Source: Palsa-504 sp963739615
GTDB taxonomy: Bacteria; Actinomycetota; Actinomycetes; Streptosporangiales; Streptosporangiaceae
NCBI GenBank assembly: GCA_963739615.1
Contig: CAVUBD010000002.1
Span: forward strand, 142,151-206,150
Reading direction: 5' to 3'
Length of the DNA: 64,000 bases
Below are positions 43,071 to 54,982 of this stretch, piece after piece. Under the pieces are notes generated by a model. The model was not told where the DNA came from. It saw only the letters and a list, made by a program, of their open reading frames with translations, and did no database searches. The number at the start of each line of letters is the position of its first letter. The first letter of the stretch is position 1. The position numbers and the translations under genes are program-made.

Positions 43071-43335
43071 GCCGGGAATGCGGCCCCGGTCCCTGCCTGC
43101 CGCGCTCGTAGGTTCCATTGACCGCCTCCATGACGATCGCTCTCATCACCGGCGGCAGCTTCACGACCGACTCGCTCGCGCCGACCGGGCTGTGCCTGGC
43201 GACCTCCGCCAGCTCCACCGGATCGGTAACTGTCTTCCCCTGGAACCACATCTCGCCGGTGTCCTCATCCACGAACACCGCCGGGCACTGGCTATCAGGA
43301 GTATCCGGGGTGATACCAACGAAACTTAGCCGCAT
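43063..43335 (-). CDS. Small hypothetical protein, DUF6879-linked
   Basis: The ATG at 43335 starts MRLSFVGITPDTPDSQCPAV FVDEDTGEMWFQGKTV, a small protein frequently located before DUF6879 genes. The end overlaps the DUF6879 start by eight bases. It may be the antitoxin-like or accessory member of the cluster, but its function is unknown. Confidence 0.65.
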   Translation of the reverse strand: MRLSFVGITPDTPDSQCPAVFVDEDTGEMWFQGKTVTDPVELAEVARHSPVGASESVVKLPPVMRAIVMEAVNGTYERGRQGPGPHSRRD

Positions 43336-43439
43336 CACGGCCTCCAGCATCGAGAGTGTGCCAAAGTGGGTCTTCCCCGCCGACGGTAAACCCTTGCGCG
43401 GAGCCTGGCTAGTACACGCCATAGATCAGCAGAAAACGG

Positions 43440-43610
43440 CACATCTCACGGCGGGTGAGGTATCCGCTAACTGCCACTGGCCAAAAGCCGCAGACCGGAT
43501 GCTGCCCGGCACTGACTGCTGGGTGTTTGACCACCGGGTCGTGCGATGGAACTTCCAGCGTGGCGACAACACCAACCAGCGCACTACACCTTCAACGCAG
43601 CCCACGGGCC
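43440..43610 (+). pseudogene. DUF6879 fragment on opposite strand
   Basis: The plus strand reads DRMLPGTDCWVFDHRVVRWN FQRGDNTN, matching the core LPGNDxWxFDxRLVxFN of DUF6879. Both ends are out of frame or missing. It is a remnant of a second copy in reverse orientation. Confidence 0.55.
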
Positions 43611-43721
43611 AATGGCCTTGCTTTAGGGACCCAAGCGAGCCGATCTCGGCGCATCACATAGTAGTTTCTGCAGGTCGCAGGCTTGCGGCACGGCTTAACG
43701 CAAGGCCATTGAGCCCACGGG

Positions 43722-43934
43722 CTATCCGTGACAGTCGGGTGCCCACCACATGCCGCCAGTGACGGTCCTCGCAGTGCGAGCGACCTGGGAGTGCACGTCC
43801 AGCTGCATGTCGTCGTCGCGGGACGTGTGCTGCAGCCCGTACATCACGGCCAGGTCCGCCTCGTGCCACTGGCCGGTCTCCAGGCCGTTGACCCGCGTGT
43901 TATGCGATCCGGTGCGTGCGGTTCGGTAGCCCAC
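43722..43934 (-). pseudogene. TrwC/MobF relaxase fragment
   Basis: The frame reads VNGLETGQWHEADLAVMYGL QHTSRDDDMQLDVHSQVART and TVTGGMWWAPD. This resembles the HxHxxxx-type metal site of MobF relaxases (normally LHVHSQVA, here LDVHSQVA, with the first His replaced). It shows that a conjugative element was once present. Confidence 0.55.
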
Positions 43935-44356
43935 CTCACGCCGCCCGGCCAGCCTACGCAGCAGAACTGACCATGGTCATCGATGGTGCATGGGTGTGAG
44001 CTCAGATCGACCATGCATCAAGGGTGACAAAACAGTCGATCAAGATCAGAAACTAGAAACGGACAAAATGGTGTATATCAGACAGATGTCCTGTTCAGAT
44101 GAAGGCTTCGCTGTCCGCGTGAACCTTGCTGACCTGTGCCAGAAAGGCTGAGGCATTTGTTCCTGTGCCCGCCCCCGTCGTGGTGGCGGCCGCTGCGGTC
44201 GCGCGGCAGATGCGGGGTCCGGGGATGCCGCTACCGGCCGGGCAGCGCGGCGGGCCCCTGATCTAGGCAGTCATCATCCAGCTGATCCTGTTCCTGATCG
44301 GTCCAGGACAGTAGCTCGCGTACCTGAGCGTCGAGATCCCTGCTCAGCGCGGGTGC
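43935..44356. other. Intergenic stretch downstream of the defence operon
   Basis: About 420 bp with lower GC around 43980-44110. No gene or clear terminator was identified; a short imperfect inverted pair around CATGGTCATCGATGG is present. Confidence 0.4.
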
Positions 44357-47322
44357 TTACACCGTACGAGTGCTCGGGTTCGTCCCAGTGTCGCGGACGT
44401 CCTGCTCCACTTGGGCAGCGGCTTCCTCGGCGACAACGACCTTGACCTGGATCTGCGCCCAGCTGATGCTGCCGTCGTCGGCTGCGTTGGACAGGTCGAG
44501 CAGCAGCCTGCGGACGGCGTCGCGGGTTGTCGGCTCGCTCATGCTGGTCATCAGGCTGAACGCGATCTCGCGCTCTTTGAACTCAGGCGATCGCTGCGTG
44601 GTCGCCGCCGCCCGGCGTGCCTCCAGTCGGACTGGTCGAGCCGGAGGCCGAGCCGATGGGTGCGGTTCCCCACGTCTCGATGCTGTCGTCGCCGTCTCTG
44701 ACGCCCACAGCGGCAGCATCGCTGACGAGGCCTCCGGTCGACTTCGGCGGCGCGAGACGTAGCCCGGACGAGCCGACCGCAATGTCGCCGGGGCGCGTGA
44801 CCGTTCGGTCTAGGTCGTCCGCGCCGACGAGTCTGAGCTGGCCACCGGTGACTGCCTCGAAGATGGCGCGCTGGAGGTCGGACTCTCCTGCAGGGAGGAG
44901 CGGGAGCCGTGGACTGCTCCAGAACAGGTCGCGGAGCTCGTCGAGCGGACGTCCGTAGTCCTTTACATCGAGGTTATGCAGCAGCGCCTTCGCGGTCAGG
45001 GCCGAGGTGTTGAATGCTTTGCCCTGCGCGACAAGTGCCTCCCAAATGGCAGTGCCGTCGAGGGACGACTTGTTGCTGTCAGGCTCGAACGCGCCGGTCC
45101 GGTCGACGCGGGCCTCGCCGTCCTGGTCCCCCTCGCCGAGGTAGAGGAAGTGGCGGTAGGCACGCCGAACGGCGCTGTCGAGGTTGCGGCGGGCGTCGGC
45201 GCGCTCGCCGCGGGCCTGCTCCGCGAGTTCGTCGTCGGCCCGGACCGCGTCCATGACCGCGACCCGGTCCCAAGCGAGGTAGGCAGCGGCGGCGCCTCGA
45301 GCGGCAGCTCGCCCCTGCGCGTTGAGAATGGCGAACACCGCGGACGACGCCCACTGCACGGGCACCTTGTCCTGGCCGAGACCCATGACTGCGCGGATCG
45401 CGTCGCGGGTGTTCTTGTCGGTACCGTTGAGGAGAGTGAATTGCCGAGGGTCGAGGACGACAAGCCGCGTGGTGCGTGCGTCGTCGATGCCAGCGGTGGT
45501 AAGCACCGCGAGTGGATCGCGGGCGAGGTCGGCGGCAACGAATAGCTTCGTCTTGAACGGGCCTGTGGCTGCGAGCCGTTGCGCGGTGTTGGCGAGTTCC
45601 GCATCGCGGTCTTCGTCGGTAACGCTGGTCCGCGCCGCCTTGACGAGCATGTTGAGGGTGCGGCGCGTCGACATGAACAGGCGAGGGGCCAGCCCGCCCT
45701 TACCGGCGAGATGCTCGACGCTCGACAGTCCGCCGCCCTCCACGTCGAGGAGCTCGGCGATGACGGTGTCGGCTTCGCCGACCGGGTAGCGGCTGTCGGG
45801 TACGAACATCGCAGCCTTGAGTTCGACCTCGGTAGCTCCCTGCCGTCCTCCGGCGCGAGCGCCGATGACGGAGCACAGGAACAGGCAAGTGGCGGCGCGC
45901 TCCGCGGCGCGCGGGTTCAGTGGGCCGATGATCCCGTCAATGCGAGCACGGTCGAGCTCGCGGGCGGCCCCCTTCTTGTCGTCGGCGGCGACGATGTCCG
46001 CGCTGGCGATCTGCCGGTAATTCGCCTGGGTGCGTGTGTCCACGATCAGACCGCTGTTGATGACGGCTTCGCGCACAGTTGGGTCGGACAGGGGAAGGTC
46101 GCCGGGTCCAACGAGCAGCGGCGCCCACGCGCCTGCCTTGCCGCGCTGGTACTGCGAGTGCGCGGTCGCAGCGAAGATCCGGATGGTGGAGCGGACACGC
46201 TGGAACCCTGCGAGCTTGGCCCACTCCTGCTCGGCCATTGCCATCAGCTGCGGGTGGAAGGGGTAGCAGCGGGCGACCTCGTCCGGGAACTCCGACGAGG
46301 CAGTCGTTGGCACGTTGTCGAATACCTTCGTGCGCCAAGGTCCGGTCATCTTCGATGTAAACGCAGCCGCCGTCGCCTTGAGGACCTCGGCGGGGGCAGT
46401 CCCGTCGAACAGGCGCCGACGCAGGATCGCCGCGAAGTCGGTATTGTCGTTGATCGTCGCGGTCTCGCCATTACGGATGAGCAGGTCGTCGAGCTCCTGC
46501 CGGCGCTTCTGCCCGGCCTCGTCCAGGTCGATGTTGTCGGCCTCTGACGCGATCATGACGACCACCGCGGCGACATGCGGAACATCATTCACGCTGTCGA
46601 ACAGCGCCCGCAGGAACGCCATGTCTTTGATCGCGAGGTCGCCGTTCGCGGTGAGCGACAACTGCCGAACGTAGTCCAGGATCTCGTCGACGAGGATGAG
46701 TACCGGCCGTCCAACGGCGGTCAGGGCCTCGACGATCCGGTGCTTGTCGGCATACCCGTCCCGGTACCGCAGGTACAGGTTGTTGTCTCCGCCGAACAGC
46801 CGCCACAAGAACCGCTCGTGCAGCGTCTGCGCCGGTCCGTCGAACTCAGCCACGCCCTTGCCCGCCGTCATGTTGTCGCACGCGAGAACGACGACGACTG
46901 GATTGTTCAGATCTATGGGGAGCCGCTCGTCCAGGATCTGAGCAGCATTGTCGAATGCCGCCCGTCCGATGTCGGTCGGACCAATCGCACTTGGGTTCTC
47001 CGCGAGGTGCCAAAGCCCGATCAGGCCGTGCGACTTGCCACCGCCCATCGCCTGGTCAAGCCGCCAGAGAGCGCGTGCTCTGGCGTACTTTTGCCCACCC
47101 CCGAGGCGCACCGCAACCTTCGCCATCAGGTCTGCGAATAGTGGGCTCGGGTGGGTGATCTGGCCGTAGTACGAAGCCTCTGCGTACGGAGGACGGTCGT
47201 TGACCGTGCCGTGTACGGCCTGGAACAGCGACATCTGGACATCCTCGATCTGAGCCCGACGCGTGCACGACCTCGTCCCGAAGCTTGAGGACCTCCCACC
47301 ACGGGGTCACAGCGCTACTCAC
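44357..47322 (-). CDS. DUF499 AAA+ ATPase of helicase-methylase-ATPase system (frameshifts at both ends)
   Basis: This is a large P-loop ATPase of the DUF499 family. Walker A is LDQAMGGGKSHGLIGLW, Walker B is RPVLILVDEILDYVRQ. A GTG at 47322 with TAGGAGAAACGAC overlaps the methylase stop by GTGA and reads TPWWEVLKLRDEVVHASGS. One base is out of place near 47255, after which the main 883-codon frame begins (DVQMSLFQAVHGTVNDRPPY). At the 3' end this frame stops at 44583, but the next frame continues KEREIAFSLMTSMSEPTTRD AVRRLLLDL to 44357. The β-strand before the internal ATG (44551) is needed for the fold, so a second shift is likely. An independent 64-aa ORF is the alternative. Confidence 0.85.
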
Positions 47323-50055
47323 GTCGTTTCTCCTACGATTTCCATGTCGAAGAGGCTCCCCTGCCGTCCCATTGCTTCGGTATCCCGCTGCGCTGATACG
47401 ACGCCGCGTGTCACGTTGCCGATCCCCCGTCTTGCGCGGACTAGCGAAGTCCACGCAATCGCGTCGGGGTCTGCCTCGGGCAGCAGGGACGACAGGTAGC
47501 CGAGGGTCGCCCATAGGTAGGCGTCGTCCTCGTCCCGAGAGGCTGACGCCAGCACCTGCGCGACCTCGTCGAAGCCGGCAGGCCAAGCCTTCGCCATTGC
47601 CATGGCCACGTCGATCACTGAGGATGTAGGCGAGATTGTTCCGTTCCAGTCCTTGGCCTGCGCGAACCGGACGCCCTTGTCGCCCTCGGCGAGCACTCCG
47701 TCGATGTCGGCCATCGATAGGTCTGTGGTCAACGCTTCCCAACGTGCCTCGGACTTCGCGGCAAGAGATCGGCGGTAGAGCCGCGCCCAGCCGAGCGCGA
47801 AACGCGTCCGGGCGTCGAAGGTGTCGAGCGGCAGGTTGTCGATCGGGACCGACGTTGCATCGCTAACCGCCTTGCGCGCCACCACGAGGTATTGCGAGAT
47901 GGACACTGGCTCGCCCAGGTGATCGAGGACCTGGTCATACTTACCCACGACTTCCATCGCCGGACCAGCAGACGCCATGCGCTGGTCCGTGGGCGCTAGT
48001 CCGGCGGCGTCCCACACGGGTATCCGCGATTGGACCTCGCGTCGAACTTCCGCTTCCACCAAATTCGCTCGACCGTTCGGACGGACTGCGGGTGCTGGGC
48101 GGCACGACATCGTCAATGTCGTCACGATGTTGGCCGAGCCCGCACTGCCGCCCTTTTCCGTCTTAGCGGGCCAGGAGCCGGTCAGGATGAGGCCGGCGCG
48201 CGTGATCGCGCCGAGCAGACGGTGCCAGACTTCGATGTCGCCGTGGCCGAAAACGATCGTGACAACGCCATCAGTTGAAACGACTCGCCGCGCCTCAGTG
48301 AATGCCCTGGCGATCATGTCATCGTAGTGAGCAGACGTCCGATGATCGAAATGCGTGGATCGAGCGCGAAACTTCTTGACGATCGCCTCTTCCGCCTTCT
48401 CCTGTACTCCATCCGGGTCCGCAGTGAAACAGAACCAAGGCTGCGTCGAAAACAGGGCACGCTTGAGCCAGACGTAGAACAGGTCGGAGGCATCCGAGTA
48501 CGGGATCATTTCGTCGTATGGCGGGTCAGTCACCACAGCTGAGACGGAGTTATCCCTCATCGGAAGCGATGTTGCCGAGCCGCGACTGATATCGGCGGGC
48601 ACGCCGGCGGCCCGACCAGTTTGGCTGCGCAAAGCCGTCATGGTCCGCTCGACTAGAGAGCTCCAGGACCCCGGTCCGTCTGTCACGCCCGTCTCGAAGT
48701 AGTCGTACGAGAATGAGATGCTCGCCTCATTTCCGAAGATGTGGTTGACGCCTGTCGAGCGGCCATCGTTGTAGACCATGAGCGACGTGCCGCGAGTGGA
48801 CCGCTTCATCTTGCGCACGAGGACCGCACAGGCATAACCAACCAGGGCCGCGGTGTACTTTTCGCTGATGCCATGATCGACCATCATCTCGGTGCCAAGG
48901 TCGCTGATCACGCGGCAAAGGCGGACGAAGCTGAGCGTCTGCCGGTCGTTGCATAGGTCGCCGTAGGACTTCGCCCCGTACAACGAGGGCTGAACAACAC
49001 TTCCGTTCCCCGACTGGGATACGTTCATCCGGCTTGGCTGGTATCCCTGGCGCGAAGGGCGGTTCTGTAGCGAGCAGTTCTTCGGCGAGCCGGATCGCGG
49101 CGAACTCTTCGGATGTGGGCTCGCGGAAGCTTTTCCCATACTCGGGGTCCAGGTCGGCCGCGAGTAGTAGCGCGTCCTCACGGAATCCCTCAGCGGACAG
49201 CCGTCGGTGCAACGCCGTGGAGTGGACATGGTCGCAGAATGGGCAGATTGCGCTCTTGGCGCCTGTCTTGCTGCCACCGGGCGCTCGTAGGGTTGGCTGA
49301 CCGGTAGGAGCGCCGGCATGCACTGTCGCCCTGAACGTGCCCGTCTGCCTGTCGACATCTACGCAGTAGTGCTGCCCTGGGTCACCCGTCGCGGGCTTCG
49401 GATGCCTGAGCACGACCGCGCCGGTGAGCGGGAACCGCCGCCCGCACTCCTGGCACGGCAATGTGGATGCCCACAGGTAACCCCAAGGACGCCGACCGCC
49501 GACCTCTGGGTAGACCTCGGCGATCTGTTCGTCGTGTCGGCGGCCCACCTCATTGAGCACCGCCCGCACGTCATCGAGGAGCCGACCGCCACTCAGTGTC
49601 AGGCCCGATCGAGCAGCGAAAGGCAACGAAGGTTCGTCGCCCCAGTCCTGCAGCGGGAAGTCAGCCAGCAATTGACCTGCCAGAGTGGCGACAGGTGAGT
49701 AATCGATGCCATATGCCCTCACGGAGAGCCGAGCCGCCTCAAGAGGGATCATCGCTCGTCCGCTAAACAGGTCCAGCATCGACGCGCCATCGGGATGTGC
49801 TGCGGCAATCTCTGCCCTGAGTTCAGCGTTCATGCCGTCGCGGGCCTTCATCGCCCCTCGAACAAGGTTTTGTAGCCGTCTCTGCTCTTCGACATCTTCC
49901 GGCCAAGGGAGCAGGCTCGTCAGCACGGCGGCCTTTGCCTGCGCGAGCGGTCGTTTGGCAAACCATGTGAAGAGCGCCGCTTCCTGGTTGCCGCTGCCCC
50001 AGCCTCCGCCTGACGCCTCGCTGACCTCAGCACAGGGAAACCACCGCTCGATCAT
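47319..50055 (-). CDS. DUF1156 adenine-specific DNA methylase with Zn-ribbon (one frameshift)
   Basis: The ATG at 50055 overlaps the helicase stop by ATGA. The N-terminal DUF1156 region reads MIERWFPCAEVSEASGGGWG. The SAM-binding region is MLDLFSGRAMIPLEAARLSV. Two CxxC pairs (LPCQECGRRF and ICPFCDHVHS) make a zinc ribbon. The catalytic motif is VTDPPYDEMIPYSDASDLFY (DPPY), typical of N6-adenine methylases. The frame shifts near 49020 between PAKPDERIP and SGNGSVVQPSLYG. The combined length is about 910 residues, normal for COG1743-type proteins. The self-marking methylase of the operon, or a DNA-modification sensor, is the expected role. Confidence 0.88.
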
Positions 50056-53000
50056 GCGCACGAGGCGTGCTCCTCGGTGTCTCGGGCTGCCTTTAGGGCG
50101 CTGCCGGGCACGTGTACTATGACGTGCCCGGTGGACAGGTCGCCGAAGGTGCGGACAGGATCGGCGTAGGCGCCGTACAAGCTCCCCTTGCCGTCGCGGC
50201 ACTGGTCGACGACGTAGAGCCAGAAGTCCTTGCCCTGCTGAGTAGCGACAAGGACCTCGTTCGCGGTGAGACTGACGCCCTGGCTGCTCGCCGACTGCCA
50301 CACGCCCTTGACCTCGACGAGGCGCTGGTCACGTCCGTGACTGGCGTGCAGGTCGTAGCCGCGACCCTCGGAGTGCACATCGGCGACGGCGAAGCCCTGC
50401 TCGCGCAGGTGCTCGGCCACGAGGTCCATCGAGATCCGCTCACTGTCGGCCTCCGTCGGGTCGGCCGACTGCGCGGCGGCGGTCACCCGTGCCCATACGA
50501 TCTGTCGGGGCTCGGCGATGCTGACCTCGCTCATCTGCCGCAGGTCCATGAGCCGTTGCGCAGTCATGGCCTTTAGCCTCTTTCGCTCCGCGATACGTAT
50601 ATCCCGGTCGCGGATGTCGTTGGTGAGTTCGTTCGGAAGCAGGTCGAGTTCGCGCTGTGCGACCTGCAGCCAAGCGTCCAGGGCCTGCGCTCTGCGTGCC
50701 TGCTCCTCCCGCGCTGCCATCGCAGCGCGGGCGGCGGCATCATGGACGCGGGCAGGGTGTGGCACCCCAGCAGACGCGTCGGCGGAGGTGAGGTTCGCGA
50801 GCATCTCCCAGCGGACCGGGCGGGCGCCGGCGCTGTCGACGCGGATGAGGCACGACCAGGTGCCCTTGCGTCGGCCGCCGGCCTCCGGTGAGGTCGGCCT
50901 CGTACGCAAAGAGGTCATAGTCCGTGGAGCTGGTCTGATCGACGAGCGCACCGCCGCGGAACATCGCCGGAGCGAGCGCGTCAGCGCAAAGCGCCACAAG
51001 CGCCCTGAACGGCGGGTCGCCCGGACCAAGGTTCACCGCGTCTGCGACGGCGGCGCCACTGGCGCGTGCCTGCACAAGAGAATGACCGCTTGTGGCAACA
51101 AGCGCGGTGGAGCCCGCCTTCCGCTCGCTGGGCGGCGCGAACTCGGGCGGGAGCTGCGAGCCGTCCGGCAATGCGAGGCTGAACATGCCTTCGCCAGCGG
51201 CGTGAGGGCTGACCTTGATCGCACCGCCTGCCGCGGCTCGGTTCAGGAACGCCTCGACGATAGCCGGGTTGATCCGTTCGAGTTGCTCATTCTGGAGCGC
51301 GGCGACGGCTTGGGCGATGTCGACGCTGGTTTTGAGGACACGCTCTTGCTCGTCAGCGCGTTTCGCAGCGTCGGCGAGTCGGCTGGCGGTTACCGCGCGC
51401 GACGGCGGCGAGCGCCCGGGCGCGCTGCTCCTCGTCGCCGAAGGTGTCGGCGAGGACCTTGCCGAGCTCGTCGTCAGCGAGGCCCACGAGCTCACCGACA
51501 AGGCTCAGGCTGTCGAACATCCGGCCTTCGAGCTGGTTCGCTGCGGTGACGAAGTTCCCCAGCAGGACCTCCAGTACCTCGCCCTCGCGGGTTTCTGTCG
51601 CGATCAGGTTGTAGAGCTCGACGTCGCGTGTCTGTCCGACGCGGTGAATCCGGCCCATCCGCTGCTCAAGACGCACGAGCGACCACGGGATGTCGTAGTT
51701 CACGAGGACGTGCGCGGTCTGCAGGTCGATGCCCTCGTTGCCGGCGTCGGTGGACACGAGGATCTGGAAGTCGCGCCGGGCGAACGCGTCGCGGGTGTCG
51801 TCGCGGACGTGGTGGTTGTCGCGCCCCGAGTACCTGCGGGCGGTGAACCTGGCGTGCGTGAGCCGCCGGACGAGCCAGTCGGCGGTGTCCGCGTACTCGG
51901 TGAACACGACGGCCTGTTCGACCGTTGCCAGGCTCGATCCCGTTCCGCCCAAGGCAGGCGAGGATGAGCGGGTCCCACTTCGAAACGGGCAGGTCCGGTG
52001 TCCTCGACGATTGGCTGGAGCCGGGCGAGCAGTGCGTCGATTTCCTTCCGCTCGGCCTTCGCGGCCTTCGAGCCCTCGTGGATGACTCGGGCCTCGTCGC
52101 CTTTGGCGGGGTCGTCGCCGTCTGGGTCAGCCTCGATCGCGGCGGCCGACGGCATCGCGGTGCCCATCCCGTCGCGGCGGCGTTTGAGCGTCTCGGCGAG
52201 TGCGTACAGGCTCGACGCTGCGCGCTTGCCGTAGACCATGCGACCGAGCGGAACGGCGATCGCGCGGGAAGTACCGGTCGACCAGGTCGAGAGCTTCGGC
52301 GTAGAAGTCCGCCTCGATCGGCGTCAGAGGCACGCTGTGGTTTTCGGCGTGCCGACCCTTGAACAGCTTGGTCACGCCGTCGAAGTCGACGAGGTCTTCC
52401 TTCATGCGGCGCAGGAAGTGGACGCGCCCGGGCCTGACGCTGCGGGACGGCTCCTTGTTGCTCTCGACCGGCGGGTACACGTCCGGATCGACCAGGTGCA
52501 GCAGGGCTCGGAACAGCCACTCCTTGCCGCGATGCGGCGTCGCGGTCATCATGAGCGCGCGCGGCGTGTTCAGCGCGAGCATCTGCCCGGCCTGGTAGTA
52601 CGAGACGGCGGTCGGAGTGAGGCGGTGGGCTTCGTCGAACACGACCGCGTCCCAGCCCATCCGGTCCGGGTGGACGGCGTCCTGGACGGACGGGTTCACC
52701 GATAGCAGGTCAAGACTGACGATCCACAGGTCGTGGCCGCTCTCGAGACCGTGCTCGCGGACGGTCTGGGCGGTGATAGCGCGCAGACCGCCGCCGAAGA
52801 ACCGCTCGAAGTCTGCCTGCCACTTCGTCACCAGGTGGGCGGGGACGACGACCAGAGCGCTGCGGATGAACCCGAGTCGCTGCATCTCCCGCAGGTACAA
52901 GCCCGCCATGATCGTCTTGCCGGTACCTGGCTCGTCGGCGAGTAGGAACCGCAGTCGTGGCTGAGGGAGCATCGCGCCGTAGACCGCGTTCATCTGGTGC

Positions 53001-53323
53001 GCATAGGGACGAAGCGGCGACGACGCCAGGACGGCCGAGCGCGCGCCCGAACCGGCGGCGCGCATCCACGCGGTCCAGAGGCCGGCGAGCAAGGCTCGGC
53101 TGTCTCCTGCGCCGTCCTCGACGAGGATCTCGCAGGCTGCGGCTTCCGCGTCTGTCAGATCGATCTTGGCGAAGGTGCCGTGAGGGCTCACCTCGACGAA
53201 GAGCTGCCATCCGTCGCTGGTCGGCATCGCGACATCGACGCGGACGTGGCGCGGCAGGTCGGGGCGTTTCGAAATGTGTACACGCTGGCCCGGCTCGAAC
53301 ATCATGCCCCCGGGCTTTGTCAC
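50052..53323 (-). CDS. SNF2-type helicase with DUF3883-like C-terminus (several frameshifts)
   Basis: This is one gene of about 1090 codons read in five segments. Segment 1 has Walker A LLADEPGTGKTIMAGLYL, motif II VVFDEAHRLTP and motif III LMMTATPHRGKEW. Shifts near 52250 and 51960 lead to AVVFTEYADTADWLVRRL and QRMGRIHRVGQTRDVEL (motif VI). Shifts near 51395 and 50895 lead to the end, where GRGYDLHASHGRDQRLVEVK G resembles the DUF3883/PD-(D/E)xK-like VEVKG core. The GTG at 53323 and TGA at 50052 keep 4-base overlaps with both neighbours. Either the gene is decaying or the sequence contains errors. Confidence 0.82.
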
Positions 53324-53655
53324 CTCGCCACCTCCCCTGGTTCCAGTTGGTCAGGCGAGCTGAGGTTTACCAGCCACTGGGACCCGTCCGGTCCGTGATG
53401 CTCTAGACCATACCCGGCCCGCATTGGCAGGAGGGCATCCATCAAGGTGCGTTTACCCGCACGCGCGGGTTCGACCCGGCAGTGGGACCGGATCCAGCGC
53501 TCAACCACCCGCAAGGCGACGCTGGCGATCGTCATCACCGCGATCACCAGATATGCAGTCAAAGGCAAGCGATCACGGAGCGTCGTTAGAGCATTGCCGT
53601 GTCCGTAATTACGGATACGTGATTCAGCTTGAATCCAGAGTGAGCTATTCATCAT
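53320..53655 (-). CDS. One-TM small protein inside defence operon
   Basis: The 111-residue product has one hydrophobic helix (LPLTAYLVIAVMTIASVALR) near residues 31-50, followed by a basic stretch (RVVERWIRSHCRVEPARAGK) and a soluble C-terminal part ending DGSQWLVNLSSPDQLEPGE. Its ATG overlaps the SF2 helicase stop (ATGA) and its stop overlaps the SNF2 start (GTGA), so it bridges the two modules. No family was recognised. A membrane-linked accessory or effector role is speculative. Confidence 0.65.
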   Translation of the reverse strand: MMNSSLWIQAESRIRNYGHGNALTTLRDRLPLTAYLVIAVMTIASVALRVVERWIRSHCRVEPARAGKRTLMDALLPMRAGYGLEHHGPDGSQWLVNLSSPDQLEPGEVAR

Positions 53656-54982
53656 ATGAGTTCGTCGCCTAGCTCAGTTTCCTGCCATGGATTCTGAAGG
53701 ATGATCTCCAGACGTTCTACAAGCTCATCGGCCGGGGTCACAGGCGGTACGGCCCTGAAGAGGACGATTTCAACGCCGTGGCTCGACATGCCAAGTCCGA
53801 GTCGCTGCTGAGCCTGGCGTCGAGTGGTTGGCGGATTAAACCAAAGATTCCGCGTGCCGTCAGGAAGCGGCCTCTGTATGTCGGTAAAGAATGCTGCTGT
53901 TACAATTAGCACGGTACCTATTCGCAGGTTCTCTGCTGCATTGAGGCGTTCCTCGAGCCGCATACTCCCAGTAACAGTCGATACCGGCAGTCCATGCGAC
54001 TCTATTGCCGCTGCAAGATAGTCGACTTCCTGAACCAGGCCAGTGACAATCATTACTGGATACCCCCGGCCGAATGCCGATCTCGCCTCTTCGACCGCTG
54101 CGAGTAGCCGTCCGTCCGGCGGCAGGTCATCGAAGTCATCAAGCATTCTCCAGATGGCCTCGATCATCCGCTGGTCGACGGCTTCAGACCGAGCTTGCTT
54201 TATCTTTGATTCCTCGCCCTCCTCCTGCGGTGGCAACTGCTCCGGATTTTCTAGTCTTCGCACACGGTTCAGCAGCGCAAATTGGATTGCAGGGCGGGTA
54301 AAGAAGAGATTCGGAACAGCGGAGGGAAGCTGATCGAAAAACCCGATAGCCTTCCGTACAAGCTCGGCCTCAGCCGGATTTCCCGGGTACTCGTGAATTC
54401 GGACCGAAAACTCCGGCGCTACAGGCCGACCCTCACGATCCGTAAGAGGGAATGTCCATCTTCTCTTATCAGGAGCCGGGAACAAGGCAGCCACTCTCTT
54501 ACCCGTGAAGATGACCTGATGGGCGCGAGCTGCTAGCGCTCGGAGTGATTGTCCAAGCTCAGAGCTTACTGAAGCGGCCACCTCGTCTACGACGAGCAGA
54601 GACGGTGCAGTATTCGCAGCGTCTTGATGGCTAGCGGTGACCGGATTACTGAGGCGGAGCAGATGACGAGCCCGGAATCAGGCCACGGCAGCGGACCTTT
54701 ATCCAATGCAAGTCTGAATTCTGCTGGGGTGGCGTAGACAGTAGTAGGAGCTGTACCGATCTGGTTGACAAGATGGATCATTTGTCTCACGAGAGCCACG
54801 TGCGGTAGTACCACAATGACTTGGGCGCCGGCAACGGCACGCTCCGCTGCGATCACCGCCAGAGCAAGTGATTTCCCTGCCCCGACCGGCGCGTCAAGCT
54901 CAACAACGTGCGGCGCCGATCCTGAGCGGTACTCCTCAACAAGGGCGAGCTGATGAGGGAGGAGATTCTGGACCAACGTCAT
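53652..54982 (-). CDS. Small SF2 helicase with unusual motif VI (one frameshift)
   Basis: Read in two frames, this gives about 440 residues. Walker A is VELDAPVGAGKSLALAVIAA, with motif Ia-like QVIVVLPHVALVRQMI. After a shift near 54610 comes motif II, SLLVVDEVAAS (DEVA instead of DEAD/DEAH), then VIFTGKRVAALFP. The second RecA domain has YPVMIVTGLVQEVDYLAAAI and GTVLIVTAAFFTDIQRPLP, and ends in a motif VI-like QQRLGLGMSSHG lacking the normal second Arg of QRxGRxxR. Its start overlaps the CBS-HEPN stop by ATGA. Composition is less GC-rich than the downstream genes. Confidence 0.75.

Noticed and set aside
45579..46547. Plus-strand frame of 322 codons inside the DUF499 gene
   Set aside because: Antisense to a clear ATPase coding frame; no start signal or family.
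44357..53323. Class 1 DISARM
   Set aside because: A SNF2-like helicase and adenine methylase are present, but no drmA, drmB (DUF1998) or drmC (PLD) gene; the DUF499 ATPase fits Hma instead.
44357..53323. BREX
   Set aside because: No PglZ, BrxC or Lon-like gene was seen; the methylase is DUF1156 rather than PglX.
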